Shown piece by piece: positions 17,408 through 27,653 of a stretch of DNA of 64,000 bases. The DNA is from Janthinobacterium sp. PAMC25594. Lineage in GTDB: Bacteria > Pseudomonadota > Gammaproteobacteria > Burkholderiales > Burkholderiaceae_D. Location: assembly GCF_019443505.1 (NCBI RefSeq), contig NZ_CP080377.1:1674001-1738000 (forward strand), in the 5' to 3' direction. Position 1 is the first letter of the stretch, and every line of letters starts with the position of its first letter. The translations under genes were made by a program, and so were the position numbers. The notes under the pieces were generated by a model. It was not told the origin of the DNA and did no database searches. It worked only from the letters and a program-made list of their open reading frames with translations.

Positions 17408-18670
17408 ATGAAAGCTACCATGATTTCTCGACATGACTGCAGCGCGCGCGACCTCGATGACCCGCTGGCGCCCCTGCGCCAGCAATTCGACTTGCCGCAA
17501 GGCGTGATTTATCTCGACGGCAACTCCTTGGGCGCCCGGCCGAAAGCGGCCCTGGCCCGTGCCCAGCACGTCATCACGGCCGAATGGGGCACGGACCTGA
17601 TCCGCAGCTGGAATAGCGCGGGCTGGTTCGACCTGCCGAAGCGCCTGGGCGACCGCCTGGCGCCACTGCTCGGCGCGCAGACTGGCGAAGTGGTGATCAC
17701 CGACACCACCTCCGTCAACCTGTTCAAGGCGCTGGCCGCCGCCCTGCAGATGCAGGCCAGCGATCCCGCCCATGCCGCGCGCAGGGTCATCGTCAGCGAA
17801 CGCAGCAACTTTCCCACCGACCTGTACATGGCGCAAGGCCTGGCCGCCTGGCTCGACCGCGGCTACCAGCTGCGCCTGGTCGACAGCCCCGAGGAACTGA
17901 CGCAAGCCATCGATGCCGCTTGCGCCGTCGCCATGCTCACGCACGTCAACTACCGCACGGGCTACCAGCACGACATGGCCGCCATCAGCAGCCATTGCCA
18001 CGCGCAAGGCGCGCTGGCACTGTGGGACCTGGCCCATTCGGCCGGCGCCGTGCCGCTGGACCTGAACGGTGCCGGCGCCGACCTGGCTGTCGGCTGCACC
18101 TATAAATACCTGAACGGCGGCCCCGGCTCGCCCGCCTTCATCTGGGTGCCGAAAAAACACCAGGCGCGCTTCCGCCAGCCACTGTCCGGCTGGTGGGGTC
18201 ACGCCACGCCGTTCGCCATGGACCCGGGCTTCGCGCCGGCCGACGGCATCGCCCGCGCCCTGTGCGGCACGCAGCCGATTGTCTCGCTGGCCCTGGTCGA
18301 ATGCGGCCTCGATATCTTTGCGCAAACGAGCATGGAAGCGATCCGCCGCAAGTCGCTGGCCCTGACGGATTTGTTCATCGCGCTGGTGGAGCAGCGCTGC
18401 GCCAGCCATCCGCTGGGCCTCGTCACGCCGCGCGAGCATGCGCGACGCGGCAGCCAGGTCAGCTTCACGCACCCGCACGGCTATGCCGTGATGCAGGCAC
18501 TGATCGCGCGCGGCGTGATCGGCGACTACCGCGAACCGGCCATCATGCGCTTCGGCTTCACGCCCCTGTACACGAGCTTTGCCGACGTGTGGGATGCCGT
18601 CGAGATCCTGCGCGACATCCTCGACACACTCGCCTACGACATCGCCGCCAAGCGCGACGCCGTCACCTGA
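17408..18670 (+). CDS. kynU: Kynureninase
   Basis: PLP enzyme that cleaves L-kynurenine to anthranilate and alanine. The protein is 420 residues from the ATG at 17408, the normal length. Visible are YLDGNSLG (35-42), the cofactor-binding D207 in [15 protein letters not shown] and the PLP lysine K233 in [15 protein letters not shown]. The frame is open further upstream, but the extra residues resemble nothing. kynA follows after 20 bases, so the two form a tryptophan-degradation operon. Confidence 0.96.
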   Translation: MKATMISRHDCSARDLDDPLAPLRQQFDLPQGVIYLDGNSLGARPKAALARAQHVITAEWGTDLIRSWNSAGWFDLPKRLGDRLAPLLGAQTGEVVITDTTSVNLFKALAAALQMQASDPAHAARRVIVSERSNFPTDLYMAQGLAAWLDRGYQLRLVDSPEELTQAIDAACAVAMLTHVNYRTGYQHDMAAISSHCHAQGALALWDLAHSAGAVPLDLNGAGADLAVGCTYKYLNGGPGSPAFIWVPKKHQARFRQPLSGWWGHATPFAMDPGFAPADGIARALCGTQPIVSLALVECGLDIFAQTSMEAIRRKSLALTDLFIALVEQRCASHPLGLVTPREHARRGSQVSFTHPHGYAVMQALIARGVIGDYREPAIMRFGFTPLYTSFADVWDAVEILRDILDTLAYDIAAKRDAVT

Positions 18671-18690
18671 ACCCGAACCAAGAGAACACC

Positions 18691-19563
18691 ATGAGCAAAG
18701 AAAACAGCAGCGGATGCCCCATGCATGCGGGCGCCCAGCAAGGCGCCGAATGGCATGGCGCGCAGATGGATTTCAGCGAATCGATGAGTTACGGTAACTA
18801 CCTGGCGCTGGACCGCATCCTGACGGCCCAGCATCCGCTGTCGCCGAACCACAACGAGATGCTGTTCATCGTGCAGCACCAGACCAGCGAATTGTGGATG
18901 AAGCTGATGCTGCACGAAATGCACGCCGTGCGCGCCAACCTGCAAAGCGGCGACCTGGCGCCCGCGTTTAAAATGCTGGCCCGCGTGGCGCGCATCATGG
19001 ATCAATTGGTGCATGCCTGGGACGTGCTGGCCACCATGACGCCGCCCGAATACACGGCCATCCGGCCCTACCTGGGTGCCTCGTCCGGCTTCCAGTCCTT
19101 CCAGTACCGCGAGATTGAATTCATTTTGGGGAACAAGAACGCCGCCCTGCTCAACGTGCACACCACAAAGCCCGACACCTATGCGGTGCTCGACGCCGCC
19201 CTGCGCACGCCGTCCGTCTACGATGAAGCCGTCAAACTGCTGGCGCGCAGCGGCTTGCCCATCGCGCCCGAGCGCCTGGACGCCGACTGGACCCTGCCGA
19301 CCGCCTCCGACGCCTCGGTCAAGGCGGCCTGGCTGGAAGTCTACCGCGACCCGTCGAAACACTGGGCCTTGTACGAGCTGGCCGAAAAGCTGGTGGACCT
19401 GGAAACGGCCTTCCGCTTCTGGCGTTTCCGCCATGTGACGACGGTCGAGCGCATCATCGGCTTCAAGACGGGTACGGGCGGCACGGCCGGCGTGAGCTAC
19501 TTGCGCAAGATGCTCGACGTGGTATTGTTCCCGGAATTATTCGCCCTGCGCACGGAGTTGTAA
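18691..19563 (+). CDS. kynA: Tryptophan 2,3-dioxygenase
   Basis: Heme enzyme that opens the indole ring of L-tryptophan to N-formylkynurenine, the first step of the pathway. It has 290 residues; the start is the ATG with AGAGAA upstream. The distal-pocket His63 lies in [14 protein letters not shown], and H248 in [22 protein letters not shown] is the expected heme ligand. Between kynU and a small hydrolase gene with short gaps. No kynB-type formamidase gene is present in the window. Confidence 0.97.
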   Translation: MSKENSSGCPMHAGAQQGAEWHGAQMDFSESMSYGNYLALDRILTAQHPLSPNHNEMLFIVQHQTSELWMKLMLHEMHAVRANLQSGDLAPAFKMLARVARIMDQLVHAWDVLATMTPPEYTAIRPYLGASSGFQSFQYREIEFILGNKNAALLNVHTTKPDTYAVLDAALRTPSVYDEAVKLLARSGLPIAPERLDADWTLPTASDASVKAAWLEVYRDPSKHWALYELAEKLVDLETAFRFWRFRHVTTVERIIGFKTGTGGTAGVSYLRKMLDVVLFPELFALRTEL

Positions 19564-19577
19564 CTTAAGGAGCATCG

Positions 19578-20123
19578 ATGTCGTCTCTGGTCCTGACCCT
19601 GGCCGGCCTGTGGAATTCCGGGCCGCAGCATTGGCAAACCCATTGGGAAGCGCGCCACCCGCAATGGTCGCGCGTGCCGCACCGGGAATGGCAGACGCCG
19701 GACAAGGATGAATGGGTGGCGGAACTCGACCGCGCCATCGCCGCCTGCGAACGCCCGCCCGTGCTGGCGGCGCACAGCCTGGCCTGCGCGCTGGTGGCCC
19801 ATTGGGCGGCCAGCGGCTCGCCGCACAGGATCGCCGGCGCCTTCCTGGTCGCCCCCAGCGATGTGGAAGCGCCCTCCTACCCGTCGGGCACCACGGGTTT
19901 TTCTCCCATGCCGCTGCAAGCCTTGCCGTTTCCCAGTCTGGTGGTGGCCAGCGGCGATGATCCCTACGTCAGCTTCGCGCGGGCACGCGCGTTTGCCGCC
20001 GCCTGGAGCAGCGATTTCACCATGATCGGCGACGCCGGCCATATCAATGGCGACGCCGGCTACGGCCCCTGGCTGGACGGCGAACAGCTGCTGCTCGATT
20101 TTTGCGCCGCGCACCAGCCCTGA
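19578..20123 (+). CDS. RBBP9/YdeN-type alpha/beta hydrolase in the kyn operon
   Basis: A compact 181-residue serine hydrolase. The nucleophile is S67 (AAHSLAC), the acid D127 or D128 (VASGDDPYVS) and the base H155 (GDAGHIN), the layout of the RBBP9/YdeN family. The gene starts 14 bases after kynA with AAGGAGC as ribosome site, so it is cotranscribed. The substrate is not known. Position in a pathway that otherwise lacks a local N-formylkynurenine formamidase makes that activity worth testing, but this is inference only. Confidence 0.85.
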   Translation: MSSLVLTLAGLWNSGPQHWQTHWEARHPQWSRVPHREWQTPDKDEWVAELDRAIAACERPPVLAAHSLACALVAHWAASGSPHRIAGAFLVAPSDVEAPSYPSGTTGFSPMPLQALPFPSLVVASGDDPYVSFARARAFAAAWSSDFTMIGDAGHINGDAGYGPWLDGEQLLLDFCAAHQP

Positions 20124-20225
20124 ACAAGGGCGCGCACACGATACGCGTGCGCCCATTTGCCCGCGGCAGAGAACACAGGCAGAATCGTGGCCTTTCCATT
20201 GCGGCGCCCCGGCGCCAGCCCCACG

Positions 20226-22292
20226 ATGAAACGTCCGCTCTTGCCAGTTATCCTGCCCTTGCTGCTTTGCTCCGCCCTCGCCCACGGCACGCCCTTCTAT
20301 GAAGGCAAGAGTCTCGCCCATCCCGCCATCAGCGCCTCGCAGGACAGCGGGGCTGACGTCGCCTTTCTCAAGGAAAAAGAAGGTGTCAACGGCTATTACT
20401 GCGAGTGCAAGAGCGGCAGCTCGAAACCCATTTTGCTCGACCAGTTCGGCAACGCCGTCATCCGCTCCGTCTTCTACGCCTCGCTGGACAAGGAAACGGA
20501 CGACAGCGTGCAAACCATGCTGGTGCTGTTCCGCCAGGGAGAAAAAAATGGCTTGCGCGCCTACCGCTACCACCGCGGTTCCGGCAAATACCGGCGCCTG
20601 GACGGCCTCCAGCCGGCCCTGAACCGCATCGTGGCGCAAGGCGCCGCTCCCAATGCGGGCCAGGTCAAGGCGGCGCTGGCGAAACTGGCACCCATGGACT
20701 ACAGCGTCGCGCGGGGCAAGAGCGGCAATGCGGACTTCGACGCCATCGACCATACGCAAGGCACCATCGTCGGCTACTACAGCGATGACGGCAAGCCCGT
20801 GGCGGCAGGCGGCAAGGACGCCATCACCTACAAGAAGACCTTCCAGAAGAAAGGCGAGCGTTTTCTCACTGCCAGCTACACGCTGTACAGCGACGCGGGC
20901 GCGGGCATCCTGCCCAATTACCGCCTGTGGCAAGTGACGTGGGAAACGGCGCCAAAGCAATTCACGGGCAGCCAGGACGGCCCGTCCGTCATCTACAGCC
21001 TGGCCTGGGACGACGGCTCGGTGGTCGAGCGGGGCCAGTACGTGAAAGGCAAGCGCCAGGGACTGTGGGTGCGCGAAGGCATGCATGAAGGCAGCGAAAA
21101 AGGCCATTTCGTCGACGGCCTGCAGGAAGGCCTGTGGTCCTTCAACTATCCCAAGCAAAGCGAGAGCGGCATGTACAAGGCCGGCAAGCGCGAAGGCCGC
21201 TGGACGGTCGTCAACTATGCCGATGCAGAGGAGGTGACGGGTTTCGACACCTACGCGGGCGGCCAGCTGAACGGCCCGCACGAGCGCCGCATGGGCGGCA
21301 AGCTGCAAACGCGCGGCAACTACGTCAACGGCACGCGCCATGGCGCATGGATCACGGAAGACGGCGACGGCAGCTTTATCGACGGCTTGCGCGACGGGCC
21401 GTGGAAACTCAAGCTCAAGGACAAGGTCACGCAAAGCGTCACTTTCGTGAAAGGTAAAAAACAGGGCGAGGCACTCGACACGGACGCCAGTGGCGCGCTG
21501 CGCCAGCGCGACCATTACCAGGCCGGTGTGCTCGATGGCACGCGCACGCGCTATCTGGGCCCGGCCGGCAAGGAATACGTGGTCTACACGGCCACCTACC
21601 GCAATGGTCAGCTGGACGGGCGCGAACAGGCGTTCGACGACAGCGGCAAGATCCTGCGCCTCGATACGCTATGGGACAAGGGCAAGAAGCAGGGCCTCGA
21701 TGCGCGCTACTACCCGAACGGCAAGCCGGAACGCCTGGCCGTCATCGACCAGGGACGCCTGCTCACCCACCTGCGCGAATACTATGAAGACGGCCAGCTG
21801 CTCAACGACATCCACCGCTGTACCTTCAAGGAGGACGGCAGCACGCGCGACGACGTGTGCGAGTACCACCACATGTACTACCCGGACGGCAAGCCGCAGT
21901 ACTACTACGCCTTCCAGTACGGCCAGCGCCAGGAAGGCTATTCGAACTACCCGGACGGCAAGCGCAAGGACGAACTGCTGGTCGACCGCGCGGCCGACAC
22001 CTCCGTCTTCAACGCGTATTATGCAAGCGGCCAGCTCAAATGCACGGAGCCGCGCAGCGGCCACAGCACGCGCACGGTCAACGGCCAGACCATGATCAGC
22101 TACGCCTCGGCCGACCGCGATGGCGACAATATCTGCTACCACCCGAACGGCAAGATGGCCAGCATCTACACCTTCCGCAAGCGCGTGCTCGTCGAATGCG
22201 GCAAACGCTTTGACGATACGGGCAAGCAGACGTTCCCGGGGCCGGAAGGCTGCCCGCCCCCCAGGCAGGTGGACTATCCCATAGGACTGTGA
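20226..22292 (+). CDS. Secreted YwqK/MORN-type repeat protein
   Basis: A 688-residue protein with a signal peptide (MKRPLLPVILPLLLCSALAHG). The first 240 residues have no recognised fold and include a Cys pair (YYCECKSG). From about 260 to 665 there are roughly a dozen short repeats of the form GxYxxGxRxGxW or YYPDGKP..., as in MORN or YwqK-like beta-hairpin repeats. Such repeats form elongated beta structures in proteins of diverse or unknown function. The start was chosen at the Met before the signal peptide. The next gene overlaps or abuts the stop, suggesting translational coupling. Confidence 0.75.
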   Translation: MKRPLLPVILPLLLCSALAHGTPFYEGKSLAHPAISASQDSGADVAFLKEKEGVNGYYCECKSGSSKPILLDQFGNAVIRSVFYASLDKETDDSVQTMLVLFRQGEKNGLRAYRYHRGSGKYRRLDGLQPALNRIVAQGAAPNAGQVKAALAKLAPMDYSVARGKSGNADFDAIDHTQGTIVGYYSDDGKPVAAGGKDAITYKKTFQKKGERFLTASYTLYSDAGAGILPNYRLWQVTWETAPKQFTGSQDGPSVIYSLAWDDGSVVERGQYVKGKRQGLWVREGMHEGSEKGHFVDGLQEGLWSFNYPKQSESGMYKAGKREGRWTVVNYADAEEVTGFDTYAGGQLNGPHERRMGGKLQTRGNYVNGTRHGAWITEDGDGSFIDGLRDGPWKLKLKDKVTQSVTFVKGKKQGEALDTDASGALRQRDHYQAGVLDGTRTRYLGPAGKEYVVYTATYRNGQLDGREQAFDDSGKILRLDTLWDKGKKQGLDARYYPNGKPERLAVIDQGRLLTHLREYYEDGQLLNDIHRCTFKEDGSTRDDVCEYHHMYYPDGKPQYYYAFQYGQRQEGYSNYPDGKRKDELLVDRAADTSVFNAYYASGQLKCTEPRSGHSTRTVNGQTMISYASADRDGDNICYHPNGKMASIYTFRKRVLVECGKRFDDTGKQTFPGPEGCPPPRQVDYPIGL

Positions 22293-22294
22293 CG

Positions 22295-23320
22295 ATGACG
22301 CAAGCAAGACAGCCGCAGCGCATCCAGAATCCCGAGCGCATCGATGCCGGGGCGATCCGCGCCGCCATCGCCAGCGGCCAACAGGTGCTGGTGCAGTTCA
22401 ATACCCTGGCCGAGCCGGGGCCGCTGCTGGCCGACCTCGACGCCCTGGCCGCCACTTGCGGCACGGCGCTGACCATCCGCATCTACGGCTACGACCCGAG
22501 GGTGTTCGATGCCCGCATCCTGCGCGCGCTGCCGCATGTGGCCAGCCTGTCCATCGATTGCCACCGGCAAGCCATCCATCTGGAAGCGCTGGGCGAGCTG
22601 CGCCACCTCAAGCGCCTGAGCCTGGGCGTGTACGAGCTGGCGCAAGGCGACATCCTGCAACTGGACAATTTGCGCGCCCTCGAATACCTGAACCTGGGCG
22701 AATCGGCCAGGAACAATATCGACCTGGCGCCGCTGCGCCAGTATGCGCATCTGGCCAGCCTCGTCATCGAAGGCCACAGCCAGCATATAGACACCCTGGC
22801 TGGCCTGCCGGCGCTGCACGAGCTGTCGCTGTACCGCATCAAGAACAAGGTGCCGCTGGATTTCATCTCGGAGATGGCCCGCCTGGACAGGCTGCTGTTG
22901 CAGCTGGGCGGCCGCGAATCGCTCGCGCACATCGAGGCGCCGCTGTTGAGGAAACTGGAAGTACTACGCGTGCGCGGCCTGGAAACGCTGGGCGATATCG
23001 GTCGTTTCCCCCTGCTGCAGGCGCTATGGGTGGAAGACCAGATCAAGCTGCGGCAGATCGCGCTGGGGCCCAATTCCGTGCTCGAACGCCTGAACCTGCA
23101 CACCTGCAAGACGCTCGACAGCCTGCCCGGCCTGGCCACCTTGCCCGCCCTGCGCCAGTTGTCGGCATCCGGGACCATGCTCGACATCGACGCCTTGCTG
23201 GCGCATGGCTTGCCCGCATCCCTGACGCATGCGCGCCTGCGCACCGGCAGGAAAACACGCGACGACGCCATCGCCGCGCAGCTGGCGCAACTGGGCTACG
23301 CAGAGGCGCGCCCTGGCTAA
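22295..23320 (+). CDS. Leucine-rich-repeat-like protein
   Basis: About 341 residues of regularly spaced Leu/Ile-rich segments (for example LPHVASLSIDC, LGELRHLKRLSLGVYEL, LDNLRALEYLNLG, LAGLPALHELSLYRIK, LPGLATLPALRQLSASG), i.e. a leucine-rich-repeat solenoid with at least eight turns. There is no signal peptide, so it is likely cytoplasmic. A GTG at 22289 overlaps the previous stop; the ATG at 22295 is equally possible. The function is unknown; LRR proteins usually bind other proteins. Its coupling to the repeat protein upstream hints at a joint role. Confidence 0.7.
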   Translation: MTQARQPQRIQNPERIDAGAIRAAIASGQQVLVQFNTLAEPGPLLADLDALAATCGTALTIRIYGYDPRVFDARILRALPHVASLSIDCHRQAIHLEALGELRHLKRLSLGVYELAQGDILQLDNLRALEYLNLGESARNNIDLAPLRQYAHLASLVIEGHSQHIDTLAGLPALHELSLYRIKNKVPLDFISEMARLDRLLLQLGGRESLAHIEAPLLRKLEVLRVRGLETLGDIGRFPLLQALWVEDQIKLRQIALGPNSVLERLNLHTCKTLDSLPGLATLPALRQLSASGTMLDIDALLAHGLPASLTHARLRTGRKTRDDAIAAQLAQLGYAEARPG

Positions 23321-23322
23321 GA

Positions 23323-24360
23323 TCAGCGGCCGGCCGCCAGCTTGCGCTGCCATAGCGCCACGTCGATCATCACGCCATCGACGCCCGTGTTGCGGATGTA
23401 GACGCGGTAGCTGCCCTGCCCCATGTCGCCATCGAGGTAGGCCGTGCGCTCATTGCGCTGCAGCCTGGCGCCCTTGGCCAGCTGGCGGTAGCGCTCGACC
23501 ACCGCATCGAAGCTGGCATAGCTGCGCAACGCCACTTCCAGGTCGCGCGGCGGGCGGCCTTCGGCATGGTCCAGCACATTGTTCTGTTTCTTGCCCTTGA
23601 GCGTGAGCGGATAGGCAAACACGCCGGCGCCGGCCGACGTCAGCACCGTGGATTTATCGAGCAGCAGCGGCAGCAGCGCCGGCGGATAGGCGGGCGGCAG
23701 CTGGGCGCGGTTCCAGCCCGGCAGGGCCGGCTGCGCCAGCACATATTCGACGCTGGCGATCCTCTGCCCATCGGCGCCCGCTTCCTTGTCGCCCGCGATC
23801 AGCGCCAGCATGGGCGGCAATTGCCTGGCCCAGGCCAGCAAGGGCGCCGCTTCGCCGACCAGCATGCCCTTGCGGTGGAATACCGTCAGCACCGCATTCG
23901 GATCGGGATTGCAGACTTTCGCCAGCGGCTGGCCCTCGAGGTGGCAATGCCCGTTGACCAGGCCAAAGGCGAGGATGACGCCGCGCTTGTCGAGCAGCAT
24001 GGCGCCCCGTTCACGGCCCTGATTGCGGTCATTCATCGACGCCAGCAACTGGCGGCCATCGGCCAGCGCGGTGCGCGTGGCGTCGCGCTTTTCGCTGATC
24101 GCTTCGAGCGCCTGCGCCAGCAGCAGTTCATCGTCTTCCGTGTAGCTGCCGCGCGCGTAGCCGAAGAAATCGAACAGGGCCGCGCGCACCTGCGCATCGT
24201 CGCTCAGGCGCGGCAAGGGACCGCCGGTCAGCAGCGAAGACAGGCTTTTCCCGGCCGGCGCCGAAGGTGCAGCCGTGGCGCGGGCGGGCTGGGAAAGGAC
24301 GCAAGCCGCTGCCAGCAAGGCGCCGCCCAGGGTGCGGTAATGCGAAAAGATGATATGCAT
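23323..24360 (-). CDS. Exported protein of unknown function
   Basis: A 345-residue protein with an N-terminal signal region (LGGALLAAACVLSQPARATA). The body is mixed alpha/beta without a family I recognise; features include a Cys-containing segment NGHCHLEGQPLAKVCNPDPNAV and the C-terminal YRVYIRNTGVDGVMIDVALWQ. The stop is 2 bases from the stop of the LRR gene, so the two are tightly convergent. No hydrolase or transport motif was found. Confidence 0.65.
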   Translation of the reverse strand: MHIIFSHYRTLGGALLAAACVLSQPARATAAPSAPAGKSLSSLLTGGPLPRLSDDAQVRAALFDFFGYARGSYTEDDELLLAQALEAISEKRDATRTALADGRQLLASMNDRNQGRERGAMLLDKRGVILAFGLVNGHCHLEGQPLAKVCNPDPNAVLTVFHRKGMLVGEAAPLLAWARQLPPMLALIAGDKEAGADGQRIASVEYVLAQPALPGWNRAQLPPAYPPALLPLLLDKSTVLTSAGAGVFAYPLTLKGKKQNNVLDHAEGRPPRDLEVALRSYASFDAVVERYRQLAKGARLQRNERTAYLDGDMGQGSYRVYIRNTGVDGVMIDVALWQRKLAAGR

Positions 24361-24503
24361 GATTCTGTCTGTCGGGAGATTTGGCCGCTACCAGCGGCCA
24401 CTGGCCACGCATGGCGCGCCGGCGATTCTAGCATGGCGCCAGCCCCCATGCCGTGCGGCTGGCGGACGGCGTGTGCGCCAGGACGGCTGTTATGATGGCC
24501 GCA

Positions 24504-25244
24504 ATGAGCATCTCTTCCCCCGCCCCAACACTGCTTGTCCTCCTGCCCGGCATGGATGGCACGGCCCGGCTATTCCACCGTTTTGACGCCGCCTTGCGCG
24601 CGCAAACCGCCATCGAGACCCAGGCCATCGCCTATCCGGCCGCGCCACTCGATTACGCGGCGCTGGAAGCATTCGTGCGCGCGCGCTTGCCGCAGGACCG
24701 CCCTTTCGTCGTGCTGGCCGAATCGTTTTCAGGACCGCTGGGGGCAGCTTTGCGCGCCGATCCGCCGCCCGGCATGCGCGCGCTGATACTGTGTTGTGCG
24801 TTCGTGCGCAATCCGCGCCCGCTGCTGACGCCACTGCGCCACCTGCTCGGCATGGTGCCCTTTGGCGCCCTGCCCGGCTTCGCCCTGCGCCAGGCGCTGC
24901 TGGCGCCGTATGCGACGCCGGCCCTGCAGGCCGAACTGACGGCGGCGCTGGCGCAAGTGCCGCCCAGCGTGCTGCGCCAGCGCCTGCGCGCCGTGCTGGA
25001 GATACCGGAAAAAGACACCTCGCCCAGCTTCGCGCGCGGCAGCCTGCCCGTCCTGTATCTACGCGCCCGCCACGACCGTCTGGTGCCGCCGGCAAACGCC
25101 TTGCAGATACTGTGCCTGGCGCCAGGCACGCAGCTGGTCGATATCGACGCGCCGCACATGCTGCTGCAGGCGGCGCCGGCAGCGGCCGCCGATGCGGTCG
25201 CCGCCTTTGTCAACGGCCTGTCAGCCGCGCAGGAATCTGATTAA
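24504..25244 (+). CDS. Alpha/beta hydrolase
   Basis: A 246-residue cytoplasmic hydrolase. The N-terminal LLVLLPGMDGTARLFHRF gives the oxyanion region, S74 in LAESFSGPLG is the nucleophile, D191 (RARHDRLVPP) the acid and H218 (DAPHMLLQ) the base. The substrate is unknown. Several in-frame ATGs are close together (24492, 24495, 24504) and none has a clear ribosome site, so the start is uncertain by a few codons. Its 3' end overlaps the convergent membrane-protein gene by 24 bases. Confidence 0.8.
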   Translation: MSISSPAPTLLVLLPGMDGTARLFHRFDAALRAQTAIETQAIAYPAAPLDYAALEAFVRARLPQDRPFVVLAESFSGPLGAALRADPPPGMRALILCCAFVRNPRPLLTPLRHLLGMVPFGALPGFALRQALLAPYATPALQAELTAALAQVPPSVLRQRLRAVLEIPEKDTSPSFARGSLPVLYLRARHDRLVPPANALQILCLAPGTQLVDIDAPHMLLQAAPAAAADAVAAFVNGLSAAQESD

Positions 25245-25586
25245 ACGCGCGCTGGCCAGCACGGCCAGCCAGCTCAAGCCGCCCGACAGCACGCTGAAGT
25301 AGATGGCCCGCAGCGGATGCTGCGGCAGCAGATACGCAAGCACGGCCGCGCCCAGCAAGCCGCACAGCGCAGGCTTCCACCAGCCTGGCGGCAGCAGCGC
25401 CAGCAGCAGATTCGTGCCCACATACACATAAAACACCAGCAGCAGGGCCAGGCCACCGGCCACGCCGCGCGAGCCGAGGCTGCCGAACAGCTGCGTGTAC
25501 AGGAAAAATCCCAGCCAGCTCAATACAATAAACAGCAGGCAGCCCAGCGCGTGCGCGCCCAGGCCCGCCATCCAGCGGATTTTCAT
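25221..25586 (-). CDS. Small integral membrane protein of unknown function
   Basis: A 121-residue protein with four predicted membrane helices (ALGCLLFIVLSWLGFFLY, GLALLLVFYVYVGTNLLLALL, ALCGLLGAAVLAYLL, FSVLSGGLSWLAVLASA). No family is recognised. The ATG at 25586 is chosen because any longer start would lie inside the htpG terminator. The gene is downstream of htpG but separated by that terminator. Confidence 0.6.
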   Translation of the reverse strand: MKIRWMAGLGAHALGCLLFIVLSWLGFFLYTQLFGSLGSRGVAGGLALLLVFYVYVGTNLLLALLPPGWWKPALCGLLGAAVLAYLLPQHPLRAIYFSVLSGGLSWLAVLASARLIRFLRG

Positions 25587-25596
25587 GATGACCCTT

Positions 25597-25633
25597 AAAA
25601 AAAAGCCGGCCCTTTCACGAGGAAAGGGCCGGC
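25597..25633 (-). terminator. Strong rho-independent terminator after htpG
   Basis: A perfect 12-bp stem (25605-25616 with 25622-25633, GCCGGCCCTTTC) with a 5-base loop, followed on the minus strand by eight T. It ends the htpG transcript. Confidence 0.92.
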
Positions 25634-25653
25634 CTTGATGCATTAGCCGCTGT

Positions 25654-25684
25654 GTCGGATTACGCTTACGCTAATCCGACCTAC
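25654..25684. repeat. Dispersed palindrome, copy 1
   Basis: GTCGGATTA (25654-25662) and TAATCCGAC (25672-25680) in inverted orientation, followed by CTAC. One of three copies in the window (also near 50306 and 51604) that share the right edge TAATCCGACCTAC exactly. Located between htpG and its terminator. Confidence 0.8.
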
Positions 25685-25695
25685 ACGCATCTGAA

Positions 25696-27615
25696 TTACT
25701 TCGCCGTATTGAGCAGCAATTCGTTGAGGCGCTTGACGAAACTGGCCGGGTCGGCCAGCGAACCGCCTTCGGCCAGCATGGCCTGGTCGAACAGGATGTT
25801 GGCCCAGTCGCCGAACTTGCCGCCTTCGGCATCTTCGTATTTCAGGCGCGTCACCAGCGGGTGGTTCGGATTGATTTCCAGGATCGGTTTCGATTCCGGC
25901 GCGCTCTGGCCCGCAGCCTTGAGCATGCGCAGCAGGTTGCCCGACAATTCGTTTTCATCGGCCACCAGGCAGGCTGGCGAATCGGTCAGGCGGAACGTGA
26001 CGCGCACGTCCTTGGCCTTGTCGGCCAGCACGGTCTTCATCTTGCCCACCAGGTCGGCGTACGAGGTTTCCGTTTCTTCGTGCTCTTTCTTTTCCGCCTC
26101 GTCTTCCAGCGCGCCCAGGTCCAGGCCACCCTTGGCGACGGAAACCAGTTCCTTGCCTTCGAAGTCCTGGATAAACGACAGCATCCATTCATCGACGCGG
26201 TCCGTCAGCAGCAGCACTTCGACGCCCTTCTTGCGGAAGATTTCCAGGTGCGGGCTGTTCTTGGCGGCGGCGTAGTTGTCGGCCGTGACGTAATAGATCT
26301 TGTCCTGGCCTTCCTTCATGCGCGCCACGTAGTCGGCGAACGAGGTGATTTGCCCGTCGCTGTCGTTGGCCGTCGAGGCAAAGCGCAGCAGCTTGGCCAG
26401 GCGTTCCTTGTTGGCCGCGTCTTCGCCGATGCCCTCTTTCAGCACCTGGCCGAATTCCTTCCAGAAGACGGCGTACTTGTCCTTCTTGTCCTGCTCGTCC
26501 GCGTTCGCCAGTTCTTCCAGCATGCCCAGCACGCGCTTGGTCGAGCCTTCGCGGATCACCTTGACGTCGCGCGACTCCTGCAGGATTTCACGCGACACGT
26601 TCAGCGGCAGGTCGGCCGAGTCGATCACCCCGCGCACGAAGCGCAGGTAGGTCGGCATCAGTTGCTCGGCATCGTCCATGATGAAGACGCGCTTGACGTA
26701 CAGCTTGATGCCGCCGCGCTTGTTGCGGTCCCACATGTCGAACGGCGCCTTGGCCGGGATGTACAGCAGCTGCGTGTATTCGCTGCGCCCTTCCACGCGG
26801 TTATGCGTGTGGCTCAAAGGCGACTGGAAGTCGTGCGAGACGTGCTTGTAGAATTCGTCGTACTGTTCCGGCGTGATGTCGGCCTTGTTGCGGGCCCACA
26901 GGGCGCTGGCCTGGTTGACGGTCTCGAATTCGTCCTTCAGGACGGTTTCTTTTTTCTCTTCGTCCCACTCTTCCTTCTGCATCACGATCGGCAACGAGAT
27001 ATGGTCCGAGTACTTGCGGATGATGGACTTGAGCTTCCAGCTCGACAGCAATTCGTCCTCGCCTTCGCGCAGGTGCAGGATGATGTCCGTGCCACGCGAC
27101 GGCTTGTCGATGTTTTCGATGCTGTAATCGCCTTCGCCGGCCGATTCCCAGCGCACGCCTTCAGCGGCGTCCGCGCCGGCGCGGCGCGTTTCGACGGTGA
27201 TCTTGTCGGCGACGATGAAGCCTGAATAGAAGCCCACGCCGAACTGGCCGATCAGGGCCGCGTCCTGCTGCTGGTCGCCCGACAGCTTGCCGAAGAATTC
27301 CTTGGTGCCCGACTTGGCGATGGTGCCCAGGTGCGAGATCGCCTCGTCGCGGGTCATGCCGATGCCGTTGTCGGAAATGGTGATGGTGCGCGCATCCTTG
27401 TCGAAGCTGACCTTGATCTTCAATTCGTGATCGTTGCCGTACAGGGCGTCGTTATCGATCGCTTCGAAGCGCAATTTGTCGGCCGCGTCGGACGCGTTCG
27501 AGATCAGTTCGCGCAGGAAGATTTCCTTGTTCGAGTACAGGGAATGGATCATCAGGTGCAGCATTTGCTTCACTTCGGTCTGAAAACCCAGGGTTTGCTT
27601 TTCGGAGACAGCCAT
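25696..27615 (-). CDS. htpG: Molecular chaperone HtpG (Hsp90)
   Basis: ATP-dependent chaperone of 639 residues. The N-terminal GHKL ATPase has [20 protein letters not shown] and the [11 protein letters not shown] lid region; the middle domain (with [42 protein letters not shown]) and the C-terminal dimerisation domain are complete. The C-terminus has no MEEVD tail, as expected for bacteria. An exact-spacing heat-shock promoter lies about 40-65 bases upstream, and a strong terminator follows, so it is monocistronic. Confidence 0.98.
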   Translation of the reverse strand: MAVSEKQTLGFQTEVKQMLHLMIHSLYSNKEIFLRELISNASDAADKLRFEAIDNDALYGNDHELKIKVSFDKDARTITISDNGIGMTRDEAISHLGTIAKSGTKEFFGKLSGDQQQDAALIGQFGVGFYSGFIVADKITVETRRAGADAAEGVRWESAGEGDYSIENIDKPSRGTDIILHLREGEDELLSSWKLKSIIRKYSDHISLPIVMQKEEWDEEKKETVLKDEFETVNQASALWARNKADITPEQYDEFYKHVSHDFQSPLSHTHNRVEGRSEYTQLLYIPAKAPFDMWDRNKRGGIKLYVKRVFIMDDAEQLMPTYLRFVRGVIDSADLPLNVSREILQESRDVKVIREGSTKRVLGMLEELANADEQDKKDKYAVFWKEFGQVLKEGIGEDAANKERLAKLLRFASTANDSDGQITSFADYVARMKEGQDKIYYVTADNYAAAKNSPHLEIFRKKGVEVLLLTDRVDEWMLSFIQDFEGKELVSVAKGGLDLGALEDEAEKKEHEETETSYADLVGKMKTVLADKAKDVRVTFRLTDSPACLVADENELSGNLLRMLKAAGQSAPESKPILEINPNHPLVTRLKYEDAEGGKFGDWANILFDQAMLAEGGSLADPASFVKRLNELLLNTAK

Positions 27616-27653
27616 TTTTACCTCATAGTCTTGTGGATGGGACGGATTTGATG

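Noticed and set aside
18193..18690. A longer N-terminus for KynA
   Set aside because: The open frame upstream overlaps kynU in another frame; the ATG at 18691 gives the normal length.
25587..25643. A longer start for the small membrane protein
   Set aside because: The extra codons lie in the perfect htpG terminator stem.
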